Part shown: piece by piece, positions 14,687 to 23,486 of the stretch
How positions within the stretch are numbered: position 1 is the first letter of the stretch
How the letters are laid out: every line of letters starts with the position of its first letter
Origin: Halomarinibacterium sp041392125
Lineage (GTDB): Bacteria; Bacteroidota; Bacteroidia; Flavobacteriales; Flavobacteriaceae
Direction of reading: 5' to 3'
Assembly: GCA_041392125.1 (NCBI GenBank)
Contig: JAWKMR010000018.1
Coordinates: 1-27,246, forward strand
DNA length: 27,246 bases
Notes under the pieces: generated by a model
Told to the model about the DNA's origin: nothing
The model's database searches: none
What the model saw: the letters and a program-made list of their open reading frames with translations, nothing else
Position numbers and translations under genes: made by a program

Positions 14687-16252
14687 TTGATTCTCAGAGA
14701 AGATCTCATCGCTACCCTTTCCACAACTGAGAAATGGGATATCATTATCATTGGCGGTGGTGCCAGCGGACTGGGCATTGCAGTAGATGCGGCTTCCCGC
14801 AGATTTAAAACAGTCCTTTTTGAACAGTATGATTTTGCAAAGGGAACTTCCAGTAAAAGTACAAAGTTACTTCACGGCGGAGTGCGTTATTTGGCACAAG
14901 GAGATGTGAAATTAGTGATGGAAGCCCTTGAAGAACGAGGTCATCTTGAAAAAAATGCACGTCACCTTTTTAAAAAACTAGAGTTTATTATTCCTAATTA
15001 TCGTTGGTGGAAGGGTCCCTATTACCTCATTGGACTAAAACTATACGACTGGCTTTCCAAAAGATTAAGTTTGGGGAGTTCCAAATTTGTTTCCAAAAAA
15101 ACGGTCCTAAAAAAGCTTCCAACACTTAAAAAGGAAGGATTAGCCAATGGTGTTTCCTATTTTGATGGCCAATTTGATGATGCTCGTTTGGCCATCAATC
15201 TTGCACAAACAGCTATCGAACTGGGTGCCGCTTGTTTAAATTATGTAAAAGTGAATCAATTTTACAAGAATAATTTAGATGTGATTCAATCTGTTTCAGT
15301 AACAGATACTGAAACTCAATGTACTTATAAAGTTAAGGGAAAAGCCTTTATAAATGCCACCGGTATATTTACAGATTCCGTACTGAAAATGTACAATCCT
15401 AACCATAAAAAAACCGTGATCCCCAGTCAAGGAATTCATTTAATGTTGGATCGCTGCTTTTTAGATAGCGATAAAGCCATTATGATCCCCAAAACCAGTG
15501 ATGGCAGAGTGCTTTTTATTATTCCGTGGCATGACAAAGTAATCGCAGGTACTACCGACACATTGATTAAAAAACCCAAAATTGAACCCCAACCCCTTCA
15601 TGAAGAAGTAGATTTTATTCTAGAAACCATCAATCAATATCTTACCAAAACTGTGCACAGAACAAATGTTCTATCGGTTTTTAGCGGATTGCGCCCTTTA
15701 GCAAAACCTTCAAAAGAGGAAACCAATACCAAAGAAGTTTCCAGAAGTCATAAAATTATTATTGACAACAACCTTATTAGCATTGTGGGCGGTAAATGGA
15801 CTACCTACCGAAAAATGGCAGAAGATGTTATTGATCAGGTAATCGATTCTTTTCATTTTGATAAAATAGCTTGTAAAACTGCACAAATATCGGTTCATGG
15901 AAATAGTACTGAAAAGTTAAATGCTCCGGACCATCTTCTTTTTTATGGAAGTGACTTAGAGACCTATCTCACTTTTGAAAAATCAAATTCAGAATATGCT
16001 GAAAAATTACACCCCAACTATCCGTTTACTAAAGGACAGGTGGTTTGGAGTATTCAACACGAAATGGCAAGAACAGTTGAAGATTTTTTGTCTCGAAGAA
16101 TTCGCCTCTTATTATTAGATGCCAAAGCAGCCACTGAAGCTGCTCCCCTTGTTGCATCTATTATGAAAAAAGAACTCGAAAAAACGGAAGCTTGGGAACA
16201 AGAGCAAGTAAATGAGTTTCTTAAACTTTCAAAAAAGTATATCTTAGAGTAA
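14687..16252 (+). CDS. glpD: Glycerol-3-phosphate dehydrogenase (FAD, aerobic type)
   Basis: A 521-residue flavoprotein that oxidises sn-glycerol 3-phosphate to dihydroxyacetone phosphate and passes electrons to quinone at the inner membrane. The FAD-binding motif is at residues 19-36 (DIIIIGGGASGLGIAVDA), followed by the family signature GTSSKSTKLLHGGVRYLAQGD at about 52-72, and FSGLRPLAKPSKEE plus IVGGKWTTYRKMAEDVID in the cap/FAD region. The C-terminal domain (VVWSIQHEMARTVEDFLSRRIR) is complete. No ATG is available near the N-terminus: an upstream in-frame stop lies at 14636, and the first internal Met is near residue 77, so TTG at 14687 is the best start. It is followed 18 bases later by glpF; glpK is not in the window. 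Confidence 0.95.
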   Translation: MILREDLIATLSTTEKWDIIIIGGGASGLGIAVDAASRRFKTVLFEQYDFAKGTSSKSTKLLHGGVRYLAQGDVKLVMEALEERGHLEKNARHLFKKLEFIIPNYRWWKGPYYLIGLKLYDWLSKRLSLGSSKFVSKKTVLKKLPTLKKEGLANGVSYFDGQFDDARLAINLAQTAIELGAACLNYVKVNQFYKNNLDVIQSVSVTDTETQCTYKVKGKAFINATGIFTDSVLKMYNPNHKKTVIPSQGIHLMLDRCFLDSDKAIMIPKTSDGRVLFIIPWHDKVIAGTTDTLIKKPKIEPQPLHEEVDFILETINQYLTKTVHRTNVLSVFSGLRPLAKPSKEETNTKEVSRSHKIIIDNNLISIVGGKWTTYRKMAEDVIDQVIDSFHFDKIACKTAQISVHGNSTEKLNAPDHLLFYGSDLETYLTFEKSNSEYAEKLHPNYPFTKGQVVWSIQHEMARTVEDFLSRRIRLLLLDAKAATEAAPLVASIMKKELEKTEAWEQEQVNEFLKLSKKYILE

Positions 16253-16270
16253 TATTTTAAAATTCCTTTT

Positions 16271-17005
16271 ATGACTCCTTTTATTGCTGAAATTATTGGA
16301 ACCTTTATTTTAATGGTTTTAGGAAATGGTGTGGTTGCCAATGTTCTTTTAAACGAAACTAAAGGAAACAGTTCCGGTTGGATGGTTATTACCACTGCTT
16401 GGGGACTGGCTGTTTATGTTGCCGTATTAATTGCAGGACCTGTAAGTGGGGCTCATATTAACCCTGCAGTGACTTTATCATTGGCCGTGGCAGGACTATT
16501 TGAATGGTCTCTGGTTCCTATGTACATTTTAGCTCAATTTATTGGAGCTATGTTGGGTGCGCTTTGTGTGTATCTATTTTATAAAAAACATTATGTAAGT
16601 ACCGATGATGTGGATGTAATTCGTGCCACTTTTTGTAATACTCCTGCCATTCGGAATATTCCTTCCAATCTTTTTTCAGAAATTATCGGCACTTTTGTTC
16701 TACTACTGGCGGTATTTTATATTGCCGGACCTGAATTTGTTGCCGAATCTGGTGAAAAAACAATTATTGGATTAGGCTCTTTGGGTGCGCTTCCCGTTGC
16801 TTTAGTGGTATGGTCAATAGGATTATCCTTAGGCGGGACAACTGGCTATGCTATTAACCCAGCAAGGGATTTAGGACCGAGAATAGTATATGCTTTATTA
16901 CCCATTAAAAATAAGTTTGCAGATTGGGGGTATTCTTGGATTCCTGTTATAGGACCCATTGTGGGAGGAGCGATAGCGGCTTACTTGTATCTTGCCTTTT
17001 CTTAA
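16271..17005 (+). CDS. glpF: Glycerol facilitator, MIP/aquaporin family
   Basis: A 244-residue channel with six membrane helices and the two half-helix NPA motifs: Asn64-Pro65-Ala66 in SGAHINPAVTLSLAV and Asn196-Pro197-Ala198 in TGYAINPARDLGPRI. The Arg199-Asp200 after the second NPA is the aquaglyceroporin signature that separates glycerol facilitators from water-only channels. It lets glycerol diffuse across the inner membrane. It is 18 bases downstream of glpD and surely co-transcribed, and ends at a terminator shared with atpC. An intracellular glycerol kinase is needed to link the two, and must be encoded elsewhere. Confidence 0.95.
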   Translation: MTPFIAEIIGTFILMVLGNGVVANVLLNETKGNSSGWMVITTAWGLAVYVAVLIAGPVSGAHINPAVTLSLAVAGLFEWSLVPMYILAQFIGAMLGALCVYLFYKKHYVSTDDVDVIRATFCNTPAIRNIPSNLFSEIIGTFVLLLAVFYIAGPEFVAESGEKTIIGLGSLGALPVALVVWSIGLSLGGTTGYAINPARDLGPRIVYALLPIKNKFADWGYSWIPVIGPIVGGAIAAYLYLAFS

Positions 17006-17013
17006 AATAAAAA

Positions 17014-17039
17014 CCCAAACTCTAAATGTAGAATTTGGG
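17014..17039. terminator. Terminator between convergent glpF and atpC
   Basis: CCCAAA (17014-17019) pairs with TTTGGG (17034-17039) and TCTA (17021-17024) with TAGA (17029-17032), separated by one C-A mismatch, loop AATG. On the minus strand the stem is followed by TTTTTATTTT, a good tract for ending atpC; on the plus strand the T run comes 7 bases later. Confidence 0.78.
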
Positions 17040-17067
17040 CGCTTTATTTTTTTGAATTTTATGAGCT

Positions 17068-17343
17068 TTAATCTGCCAGTACAATCACTCTATTATCACT
17101 CATTTGTACGGTGCCACTATTAATTTCCAGAACCCATTTACCATTATCCTGGGTAAATTTATTTTTATGTCCTTCAGCAATGGTTGGGTTTCCGGCAAAT
17201 TTTACTTTCCCTTTACCTAATAAAGAAACAATCGCCGCGTGATTATTCAACATTTGAAATTCTCCATCAACGCCAGGTACGGTAACGCTTTCTACTTCAC
17301 CGCTTACCAAAGATGCTTCCGGAGTTACGATTTCTAAATACAT
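17068..17343 (-). CDS. atpC: ATP synthase F1 epsilon subunit, short form
   Basis: A 91-residue epsilon subunit: MYLEIVTPEASLVSGEVESVTVPGVDGEFQMLNNHAAIVSLLGKGKV is the standard beta-sandwich domain that joins the rotor. The usual C-terminal pair of helices (about 45 residues), which in E. coli and Bacillus can extend into F1 and inhibit it, is missing; the frame ends cleanly in VIVLAD with a stop. Short epsilon proteins are usual in Bacteroidota as far as I recall. It is 84 bases downstream of atpD, and its transcript ends at the shared terminator with glpF. The other ATP synthase genes are not in the window, in line with the split atp operons of this group. Confidence 0.93.
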   Translation of the reverse strand: MYLEIVTPEASLVSGEVESVTVPGVDGEFQMLNNHAAIVSLLGKGKVKFAGNPTIAEGHKNKFTQDNGKWVLEINSGTVQMSDNRVIVLAD

Positions 17344-17361
17344 ATTTTTTAAAATTTCAAA

Positions 17362-17400
17362 TTACAATTTCCAAATTCCAAAATTGGGTTTTGGGATTTT
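17362..17400. repeat. CAAATT-rich imperfect repeat and small palindrome in the atpD-atpC spacer
   Basis: The 84-base spacer carries three imperfect copies of a T/CCAAATT-like unit, and a 6-bp palindrome CCAAAA (17378-17383) with TTTTGG (17389-17394). Sequences of this kind are common flavobacterial spacer filler. A role in tuning atpC against atpD expression is possible but unsupported. Confidence 0.35.
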
Positions 17401-17427
17401 ATATTTGCCTTTTCGAGCTTTGTTCGA

Positions 17428-18933
17428 TTAAGCTTCGGCTAACATTTTCTCACCGGCTTCAATGGCATCCTCAATGGTTCCTTTTAAGTTGAAGGCAGCT
17501 TCCGGAAGATGATCTAACTCACCGTCCATAATCATATTAAATCCTTTGATGGTATCTTTAATATCCACCAATACTCCAGGAATACCTGTAAACTGTTCTG
17601 CCACGTGGAAGGGTTGCGATAAGAAACGTTGTACACGACGCGCACGGCTTACTGCTAATTTATCATCTTCAGAAAGCTCCTCCATCCCCAAAATGGCAAT
17701 GATATCTTGTAATTGCTTATAGCGTTGTAACAACTCTTTTACTCTTTGAGCACAGTCGTAATGTTCTTTTCCAAGAATATCTGCGGTTAAAATTCGAGAA
17801 GTAGAATCCAATGGATCTACTGCAGGATAGATACCTAACTCGGCAATTTTACGAGACAATACGGTAGTAGCATCTAAGTGGGCAAAGGTAGTTGCCGGTG
17901 CAGGGTCGGTTAAGTCATCTGCAGGTACATATACCGCTTGTACCGAAGTAATAGATCCTTTTTTGGTAGAAGTAATACGCTCTTGCATCGCTCCCATTTC
18001 AGAAGCTAAGGTAGGCTGATATCCCACTGCAGAAGGCATACGTCCTAAAAGAGCCGACACCTCTGAACCTGCTTGTGTAAAACGGAAGATATTATCTACG
18101 AAAAATAGTACGTCTTTCCCTTGACCATCTCCCGCGCCATCACGAAAATACTCAGCAATCGTTAATCCTGAAAGTGCCACACGCGCACGCGCTCCGGGAG
18201 GTTCGTTCATCTGTCCGAAAACAAAGGTTGCTTTAGAGTCTTTCATAGCAGTTTTATCTACTTTTGAAAGATCCCATCCTCCTTCTTCCATAGAGTGCAT
18301 AAAATCATTACCATATTTAATAATACCCGACTCCAGCATCTCTCTTAAAAGGTCATTTCCTTCCCGTGTTCTTTCACCCACTCCGGCAAATACTGAAAGT
18401 CCTCCGTGACCTTTCGCAATATTGTTAATTAATTCTTGAATTAATACCGTTTTACCAACTCCTGCACCACCAAACAAACCAATTTTACCTCCTTTGGCAT
18501 ATGGTTCAATCAAATCGATTACTTTAATACCCGTAAAAAGCACTTCGGTAGATGTAGAAAGATCTTCAAATTTTGGTGCTTCCCGGTGAATGGGTAATCC
18601 TTTTTCTCCGGCTTTTGGTAAATTTCCAATACCATCAATAGCATCTCCAATTACATTGAACAAACGCCCATAAATGTCATCCCCAATAGGCATTTGAATA
18701 GCAGCACCTGTAGCTACTGCATCCACACCACGGCTAAGACCATCGGTTGAATCCATAGAAATGGTCCTTACGGTATTTTCTCCAATGTGTGATTGTACTT
18801 CTAAAATTAGCGTGTTTCCTTGGTTTTGTACTTCAAGTGAATCATAAATTTTTGGAAGTTCGGTGCCACTAGCAAATTCTACATCTACTACCGGGCCAAT
18901 AATTTGAGCAACTTTTCCTGTAACTTTTGACAT
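17428..18933 (-). CDS. atpD: ATP synthase F1 beta subunit
   Basis: A 501-residue catalytic subunit of the F-type ATP synthase. Walker A GGAGVGKT is at residues 155-162, the catalytic Glu187 lies in GVGERTREGNDL, Walker B is VLFFVDNIFRFTQAGSEVSALLGRMPSAVGYQPTLA (Asp in VDNI), and the DELSEED-like segment reads ELSEDD in GMEELSEDDKLAVSRARRVQRFLSQPF. It is full length. It makes or hydrolyses ATP at the alpha-beta interface of the membrane-bound enzyme. It has a promoter 60 bases upstream and leads a two-gene unit with atpC. Confidence 0.98.
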   Translation of the reverse strand: MSKVTGKVAQIIGPVVDVEFASGTELPKIYDSLEVQNQGNTLILEVQSHIGENTVRTISMDSTDGLSRGVDAVATGAAIQMPIGDDIYGRLFNVIGDAIDGIGNLPKAGEKGLPIHREAPKFEDLSTSTEVLFTGIKVIDLIEPYAKGGKIGLFGGAGVGKTVLIQELINNIAKGHGGLSVFAGVGERTREGNDLLREMLESGIIKYGNDFMHSMEEGGWDLSKVDKTAMKDSKATFVFGQMNEPPGARARVALSGLTIAEYFRDGAGDGQGKDVLFFVDNIFRFTQAGSEVSALLGRMPSAVGYQPTLASEMGAMQERITSTKKGSITSVQAVYVPADDLTDPAPATTFAHLDATTVLSRKIAELGIYPAVDPLDSTSRILTADILGKEHYDCAQRVKELLQRYKQLQDIIAILGMEELSEDDKLAVSRARRVQRFLSQPFHVAEQFTGIPGVLVDIKDTIKGFNMIMDGELDHLPEAAFNLKGTIEDAIEAGEKMLAEA

Positions 18934-18993
18934 TATGTTTGGTGTTTATTTTTTAAAATAACCGAAGGTAAAACCCTCTACTAAAAATCGGTG

Positions 18994-19025
18994 CAAAGAT
19001 ATGTTTTTCTTCCGTAAAAAAACAA
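18994..19025 (-). promoter_or_regulatory. Bacteroidota-type promoter for atpD-atpC
   Basis: On the minus strand TTG (19023-19025), 21 bases, then TATCTTTG (18994-19001) followed by CACC. It matches the TAnnTTTG -7 consensus and spacing, with a leader of about 55 bases to the ATG at 18933. Confidence 0.65.
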
Positions 19026-19075
19026 CCAAAAAAGTAAATTTTTGATTGCTATTTTGTTTGCTTTCAACAAAAAAG

Positions 19076-19110
19076 AAACCCCTTCAACTTTCAGAAAATT
19101 GAAGGGGTTT
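19076..19110 (-). terminator. Intrinsic terminator after the SGNH hydrolase gene
   Basis: AAACCCCTTCAA (19076-19087) pairs perfectly with TTGAAGGGGTTT (19099-19110), 12 bp with an 11-base loop. Read on the minus strand it is followed by TCTTTTTTG. It ends the receptor-hydrolase transcript, 22 bases after the stop. The A/T pairs would also permit action in the other direction. Confidence 0.88.
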
Positions 19111-19132
19111 TTATTTAGATTTTAGGTTCTAT

Positions 19133-20647
19133 TTATTGAAGTTCCGGAGAGTATGCTACCGGATAATCACCTGCTTTTGCAGTTTGTCCTGCAGGAATGA
19201 AGTTTGACCCGTAAGTATCATCAATTGCCTCCAAGAATTTGTTTGCCATCAAGGCATAGCCTCTTGCTGTTAAATGAATTCCATCCAAACTTACCAAACC
19301 TCCTAAAACTAACTGTGTAGTTAGGGTATAATTGTCAAAGGTAATTCCTGTCGTGGAGGCTTCTTGTAGTATTCCATTCAAATCAACCAATGCTAAACCT
19401 GCAGAACTTGCTACACTTTCGATGGTCGCATTATAAGCATCAGTAGCTACTTTTACAGAATTTGATTCCGTAGTAGTCAATACCCATTTATCTTCTAAAG
19501 GAACCGAGACCCCGTTTATTAACAAAGGATTATTATCAACTAAAGTTCCAATAAAACTAGCACTTGGCAACACTAATAAATCTTCTGCAGTTGCTTGTCG
19601 CATACTAATTAAAGCTGGATTAACGGCAGTTAAGTCTATTAAATCTTCATCAAGTAATACTACAGCGTTTTGTCCTTCTGTAAAATTAATGGTTCTTTTT
19701 GCTAATTCTTCATTTGCCTCTGCCTGATTTATTACACCTATACTTACCAAATAAGCTAATGCTTGGGCAACTCCTCCATTATATTGTGCATAAGCTGCAT
19801 TCAATTGAGTTACTGTTGCAACATCTAGCGGGACAGGATTATAGGGCACTGTAGTAAAGTAAGGCAAACTAGTTACATAAGGCACATTAGTTACTACACC
19901 TTTGGCTCCGTTGGTGGTTAATGCACCTACTAAAGAAGAAAAAACACTGGCAAATACATTAGGATCTGTAATATCGTTAGGACCGTAGGTAGAAGGATCC
20001 AAATTTCCGGTTTGATCTACTCCACTTCCACCTGATGTTGCAAAGCTTAACACATCATTCCCGCCAACTTCAGACAATGTAAAGAAGGTAGGGTTTTGGG
20101 CTAAGGCATCCTCTAACATAGATGCGTTGGGGCTAGAAGCCATTCTTGCATAATAGGGATTAGCCAAACCAAGAGCTACCCCGGCTACATTACCATAACC
20201 ATTGGCTACTAAGTGAAAACTTTTTGCTCCCGGAACACCCATATTATTATAAGGACCTGCAATGATGTTACTTACTTCGGTGGTTGGCATGGCATCAAGA
20301 CGAACAGGACCCGAACCGTTAAAATACAGCCTAGGTTCTTGAATAAGGTTTCCGCCTAAAAGTAATCCTCCAATATTATCATTCATTAAAGGTTGAGAGA
20401 ACTCTCCCCCTCCAAGGGCTGCAAATTGTTGTGACAAAATATTTGGGAACGAATTTTCTTGACTTGCCATAAACAAGGCCCCATCAGTATATCCAGCAGT
20501 GAAAGAGGCTCCTAAAGACACATATTTTGAAAAATCGGCACTTCCAGCCGTAAGTTCTACTTGAACTTCTTCCATGGCACTGTCATCTTCTTCACAGGCT
20601 ACAAAACCTAAAACTAGAAACAGTATTACTATATATTTAACTTTCAT
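19133..20647 (-). CDS. SGNH/GDSL-family hydrolase, outer-membrane-type lipoprotein
   Basis: I start it at the ATG at 20647, giving 504 residues: MKVKYIVILFLVLGFVAC, a lipoprotein signal peptide with Cys18, then acidic EEDD. A longer frame to 20695 runs into the receptor gene and has no signal. Block I is YVSLGASFTAGY with nucleophile Ser48 (G-A-S in place of G-D-S); block III is the GGND in SEVGGNDVLSF; block V is DGIHLTARGY with Asp455 and His458. The catalytic set is therefore complete. Such enzymes cleave esters (lipid, acetyl or aryl). It is twice the usual size, with a Val/Asn/Leu-rich middle. The start is 19 bases after the receptor stop (20667), so the two are one transcript. Confidence 0.85.
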   Translation of the reverse strand: MKVKYIVILFLVLGFVACEEDDSAMEEVQVELTAGSADFSKYVSLGASFTAGYTDGALFMASQENSFPNILSQQFAALGGGEFSQPLMNDNIGGLLLGGNLIQEPRLYFNGSGPVRLDAMPTTEVSNIIAGPYNNMGVPGAKSFHLVANGYGNVAGVALGLANPYYARMASSPNASMLEDALAQNPTFFTLSEVGGNDVLSFATSGGSGVDQTGNLDPSTYGPNDITDPNVFASVFSSLVGALTTNGAKGVVTNVPYVTSLPYFTTVPYNPVPLDVATVTQLNAAYAQYNGGVAQALAYLVSIGVINQAEANEELAKRTINFTEGQNAVVLLDEDLIDLTAVNPALISMRQATAEDLLVLPSASFIGTLVDNNPLLINGVSVPLEDKWVLTTTESNSVKVATDAYNATIESVASSAGLALVDLNGILQEASTTGITFDNYTLTTQLVLGGLVSLDGIHLTARGYALMANKFLEAIDDTYGSNFIPAGQTAKAGDYPVAYSPELQ

Positions 20648-20666
20648 AATAATTAATTTTTTTCGA

Positions 20667-23486
20667 TTATAAATTGTTGATAGTCCAAGACACATAATAC
20701 ATAGACCCTATATATCCTGTTCCAAAAGCAGTAAAATATTCATCTCCTAAAACATTAGTAGCACCTACTTTAAACTGCGACTTTAAAAATTTGGGTGCCT
20801 TATAGCTTAGTTGAGCGTCTAGGACATGGAAAGCAGGCACTTGACCATCTCCAAAAGAGGCTTCCCATTCATAGGTATCACTCCATCTCCAAGCCACATT
20901 AAATCCAAAGTTTTTGAATAAATCGGTATTCCCTAATGAGGCCTTCACCTTATGTTCGGGGGTATTAAAATTGGTACGGAAATCTGGGTTTGCTTCGGTA
21001 TCAAAATCAAGTTTGGCATAGGTATAATTTCCGGAAAGATCAAAGTTTCCTAAAAATTTAGTTGAAATTCCTACAGATCCACCATACGAGTTCACCTCCT
21101 TATCACTATTGGTGTACGTTTGGTATGCTTGAAAATCATCATTTGCTAAAGCTCCAAAAGCTAATTGAGTTTCGGGGTCTGTGGAGTCTATGATTCCGTC
21201 TCCATTAGGATCTACATTACCATAAAAAGGAGCTACCACCGTTTCATTAGCTAAGAAATCTTGGTATTGGTTATAATATCCGCTTAAGTCCACAATCAAT
21301 TTCCCTAATTTTCCACGATATCCTACTTCAACTGATGTTACTTGTTCTGGCTTCACAAAACTTGAGTTACCAACTTCTAAATCAGCTAAATTACCTGTTT
21401 CCGAAAATCTTGATACGGAATTGGCTAAGAAAGAATTTGTATAGGCTCCCACACCGTTAAAGTCAATAGTTGAAGCACCTACTATTGTTTGTCCAAAAGG
21501 ACTTACATCATAAGTGCCAACATAACGAGCAGGGTTATCGTTAGCTCCTCCAACTAGCACAGCCCTTCCTACGTCTAATCCAATATATAAATCTTGGGTA
21601 GTTGGATTTCTGAAACCTGTTTGGAAGGAAGCCCGTATGTTATGATTGTTATTGATGGTAAATCCAGCAGCAAGTCTTGGAGAGAAAAAGCCATCAAACA
21701 GTTCAGATTTGTCATAACGAACAGACCCTGTTAATTTCAAATCTACATTGCTGGATAATTCAAACTTCTTTTGAAGTTGCGTATAAACTCCATATTCGGT
21801 ATAGTTAATAGGGCCGTCAAAATCGGTATAAATGGTTCCTGAAGAGTTTAAGCTATAGGTTCTATAAGAGCCTCCCACTTGTACTTCAACAACATCCCAA
21901 AGGTGGCTGAAATTGTAGTTAGCATCTCCATGATATATTTTTGAATTGTCTTGAAACTTAGATCCTGTTGACAAATCCGGATTGTTTATACTAATATTGA
22001 ATGCATTATTAAATTGGTCGCTACCGGGTTCAAATCTACCTTCATCTGCGGTTTGTCTCGCTAATGCATGAGCCTGATCTGCCGTAAGTCCTCCTAGAGA
22101 GCCTTGCACAAAAGCACCTACGTATTGACCAAACCAAGTGGAATCATCTTTCCAAGCTCTGTTGATGTTAATCCCAGTAAATACCATATCGTAACTATCT
22201 CCTGCTCTGTCTTCAGTAATATAACCTCTTAAAAAGAAGTTATTATTTCTGAATTCTAATTTATGTTGCTGAAGGAAGAAGTTTTCTATAGCATATCTGT
22301 TGGCTCCTTGATAAATGGTAGAACCCGTTCCTACTTTACCTACATAAGCAATTTCAAAATCATTAGCCCAAGGACGGAAATAAAGCCCCCAGTCTGCTTT
22401 AATACTTTCGGCTTCATAATCGGTTAAATCAGATTCGTTGTAACCTGTTCTACTAACATTTACAGAAGGTACTAAAGCACTCGCTCCAGCAGGAAGAATC
22501 CCTAAACCTTCCAATACCTGAGCAACTCCATTAATATCTGTACTAACCTCATCCCCGTAAACGTTTATCCCATCATAGTCAATATCTGCTCTTGTTTGCC
22601 CTGTATTGGGTTTTCCGGTAAGGTTATTTGCTCCCCAATCGGTACCGTTTAAGTACCCAAAATTCACTTTTGCGGCAAAATGTTCACTGAACTTATGCGC
22701 TGCTCTAATTCCGAAATCTGTATAAGGATTATCGCCATTAGCTTCCTGACTGGTGATTCCTCTTTTTGCCGAAATACTTATTCCTTCATAATCAAAAGGG
22801 TTTTTACTTTGCATGAAAAGAATTCCGTTGAAAGCATTAGCCCCATACAATGCAGAAGCAGCACCGGGTAAAATTTCTACACTTTGCACGTCGGTATCTG
22901 TCATCCCAAGAAGGTTTCCTAGAGGGAAGTTAAGAGCCGGAGCAGAGTTGTCCATACCATCCACTAATTGCATAAAACGAGTGTTGGCAAAAGTGGCAAA
23001 ACCTCTTGTATTGATAGATTTAAAGGTTAAACTGTTGGTGTTTATATCTACTCCTTTTAAGTTTTCAAGACCGTCATAAAAATCTACTGAAGCTGTATTT
23101 CTAATTTCTTTTATTCCGAAACGTTCAATCGTAACAGGCGATTCAAAAATACGCTCGGGTGTTCTTGATGCTGAAATAACAACTTCGTCAAGTTCAGATC
23201 CTTCAACCAAAACAATGGATAATGTTTGATTATTTGTAGTAACTTCAATCTCCTGTGAAGCGTATCCAATACTCGAAATTTGGAGTGTAAATGGAGGCTC
23301 TTGATCTACAAGAAGTGAAAAATTACCATCAAAATCTGTAGCAGTTCCGGCAGTTCCCCCCTTAACAACAATATTGGCGCCTAGAACTGGCGTTGAGGTT
23401 TCATCTACTACCTTTCCACTTACGTTAGTTTGCGAAAAAGTAATAGCACTAAAACACAAACAAAATACAAATACAATAGTTTTCAT
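20667..23486 (-). CDS. TonB-dependent receptor with N-terminal carboxypeptidase-regulatory-like domain
   Basis: A 939-residue outer-membrane receptor. Signal peptide 1-19 (ending ITFSQ); a CarboxypepD_reg-like beta-sandwich at about 21-108 (VSGKVVDETSTPVLGANIVVKG ... FDGNFSL); TonB box region ELDEVVISASRTPERIFE; plug at about 125-230 (GVDINTNSLTFKSINTRGFA; DTDVQSVEILPGAASALYGANAFNG); the rest a large barrel ending in SWTINNL. One extracellular loop carries a DPNGDGIIDSTD calcium-loop-like motif. It lacks a SusD neighbour; instead the next gene is the SGNH hydrolase lipoprotein, a pairing I recall in other flavobacteria. It probably imports a product released by that enzyme, or a lipid-like ligand; the ligand is unknown. 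Confidence 0.92.
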   Translation of the reverse strand: MKTIVFVFCLCFSAITFSQTNVSGKVVDETSTPVLGANIVVKGGTAGTATDFDGNFSLLVDQEPPFTLQISSIGYASQEIEVTTNNQTLSIVLVEGSELDEVVISASRTPERIFESPVTIERFGIKEIRNTASVDFYDGLENLKGVDINTNSLTFKSINTRGFATFANTRFMQLVDGMDNSAPALNFPLGNLLGMTDTDVQSVEILPGAASALYGANAFNGILFMQSKNPFDYEGISISAKRGITSQEANGDNPYTDFGIRAAHKFSEHFAAKVNFGYLNGTDWGANNLTGKPNTGQTRADIDYDGINVYGDEVSTDINGVAQVLEGLGILPAGASALVPSVNVSRTGYNESDLTDYEAESIKADWGLYFRPWANDFEIAYVGKVGTGSTIYQGANRYAIENFFLQQHKLEFRNNNFFLRGYITEDRAGDSYDMVFTGININRAWKDDSTWFGQYVGAFVQGSLGGLTADQAHALARQTADEGRFEPGSDQFNNAFNISINNPDLSTGSKFQDNSKIYHGDANYNFSHLWDVVEVQVGGSYRTYSLNSSGTIYTDFDGPINYTEYGVYTQLQKKFELSSNVDLKLTGSVRYDKSELFDGFFSPRLAAGFTINNNHNIRASFQTGFRNPTTQDLYIGLDVGRAVLVGGANDNPARYVGTYDVSPFGQTIVGASTIDFNGVGAYTNSFLANSVSRFSETGNLADLEVGNSSFVKPEQVTSVEVGYRGKLGKLIVDLSGYYNQYQDFLANETVVAPFYGNVDPNGDGIIDSTDPETQLAFGALANDDFQAYQTYTNSDKEVNSYGGSVGISTKFLGNFDLSGNYTYAKLDFDTEANPDFRTNFNTPEHKVKASLGNTDLFKNFGFNVAWRWSDTYEWEASFGDGQVPAFHVLDAQLSYKAPKFLKSQFKVGATNVLGDEYFTAFGTGYIGSMYYVSWTINNL

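Noticed and set aside
16054..16395. 113-codon minus-strand frame across the glpD-glpF junction
   Set aside because: Antisense to two well-defined genes; composition is that of a shadow frame.
17400..17407. TATATTTG on the plus strand in the atpD-atpC spacer
   Set aside because: It points antisense into atpD, has no -33 element at the proper distance and no gene to serve.
14687..23486. A joint lipid-use pathway of the SGNH hydrolase/receptor pair with glpF and glpD
   Set aside because: Attractive, but atpDC and two terminators lie between and the strands differ; nothing in the sequence links them.
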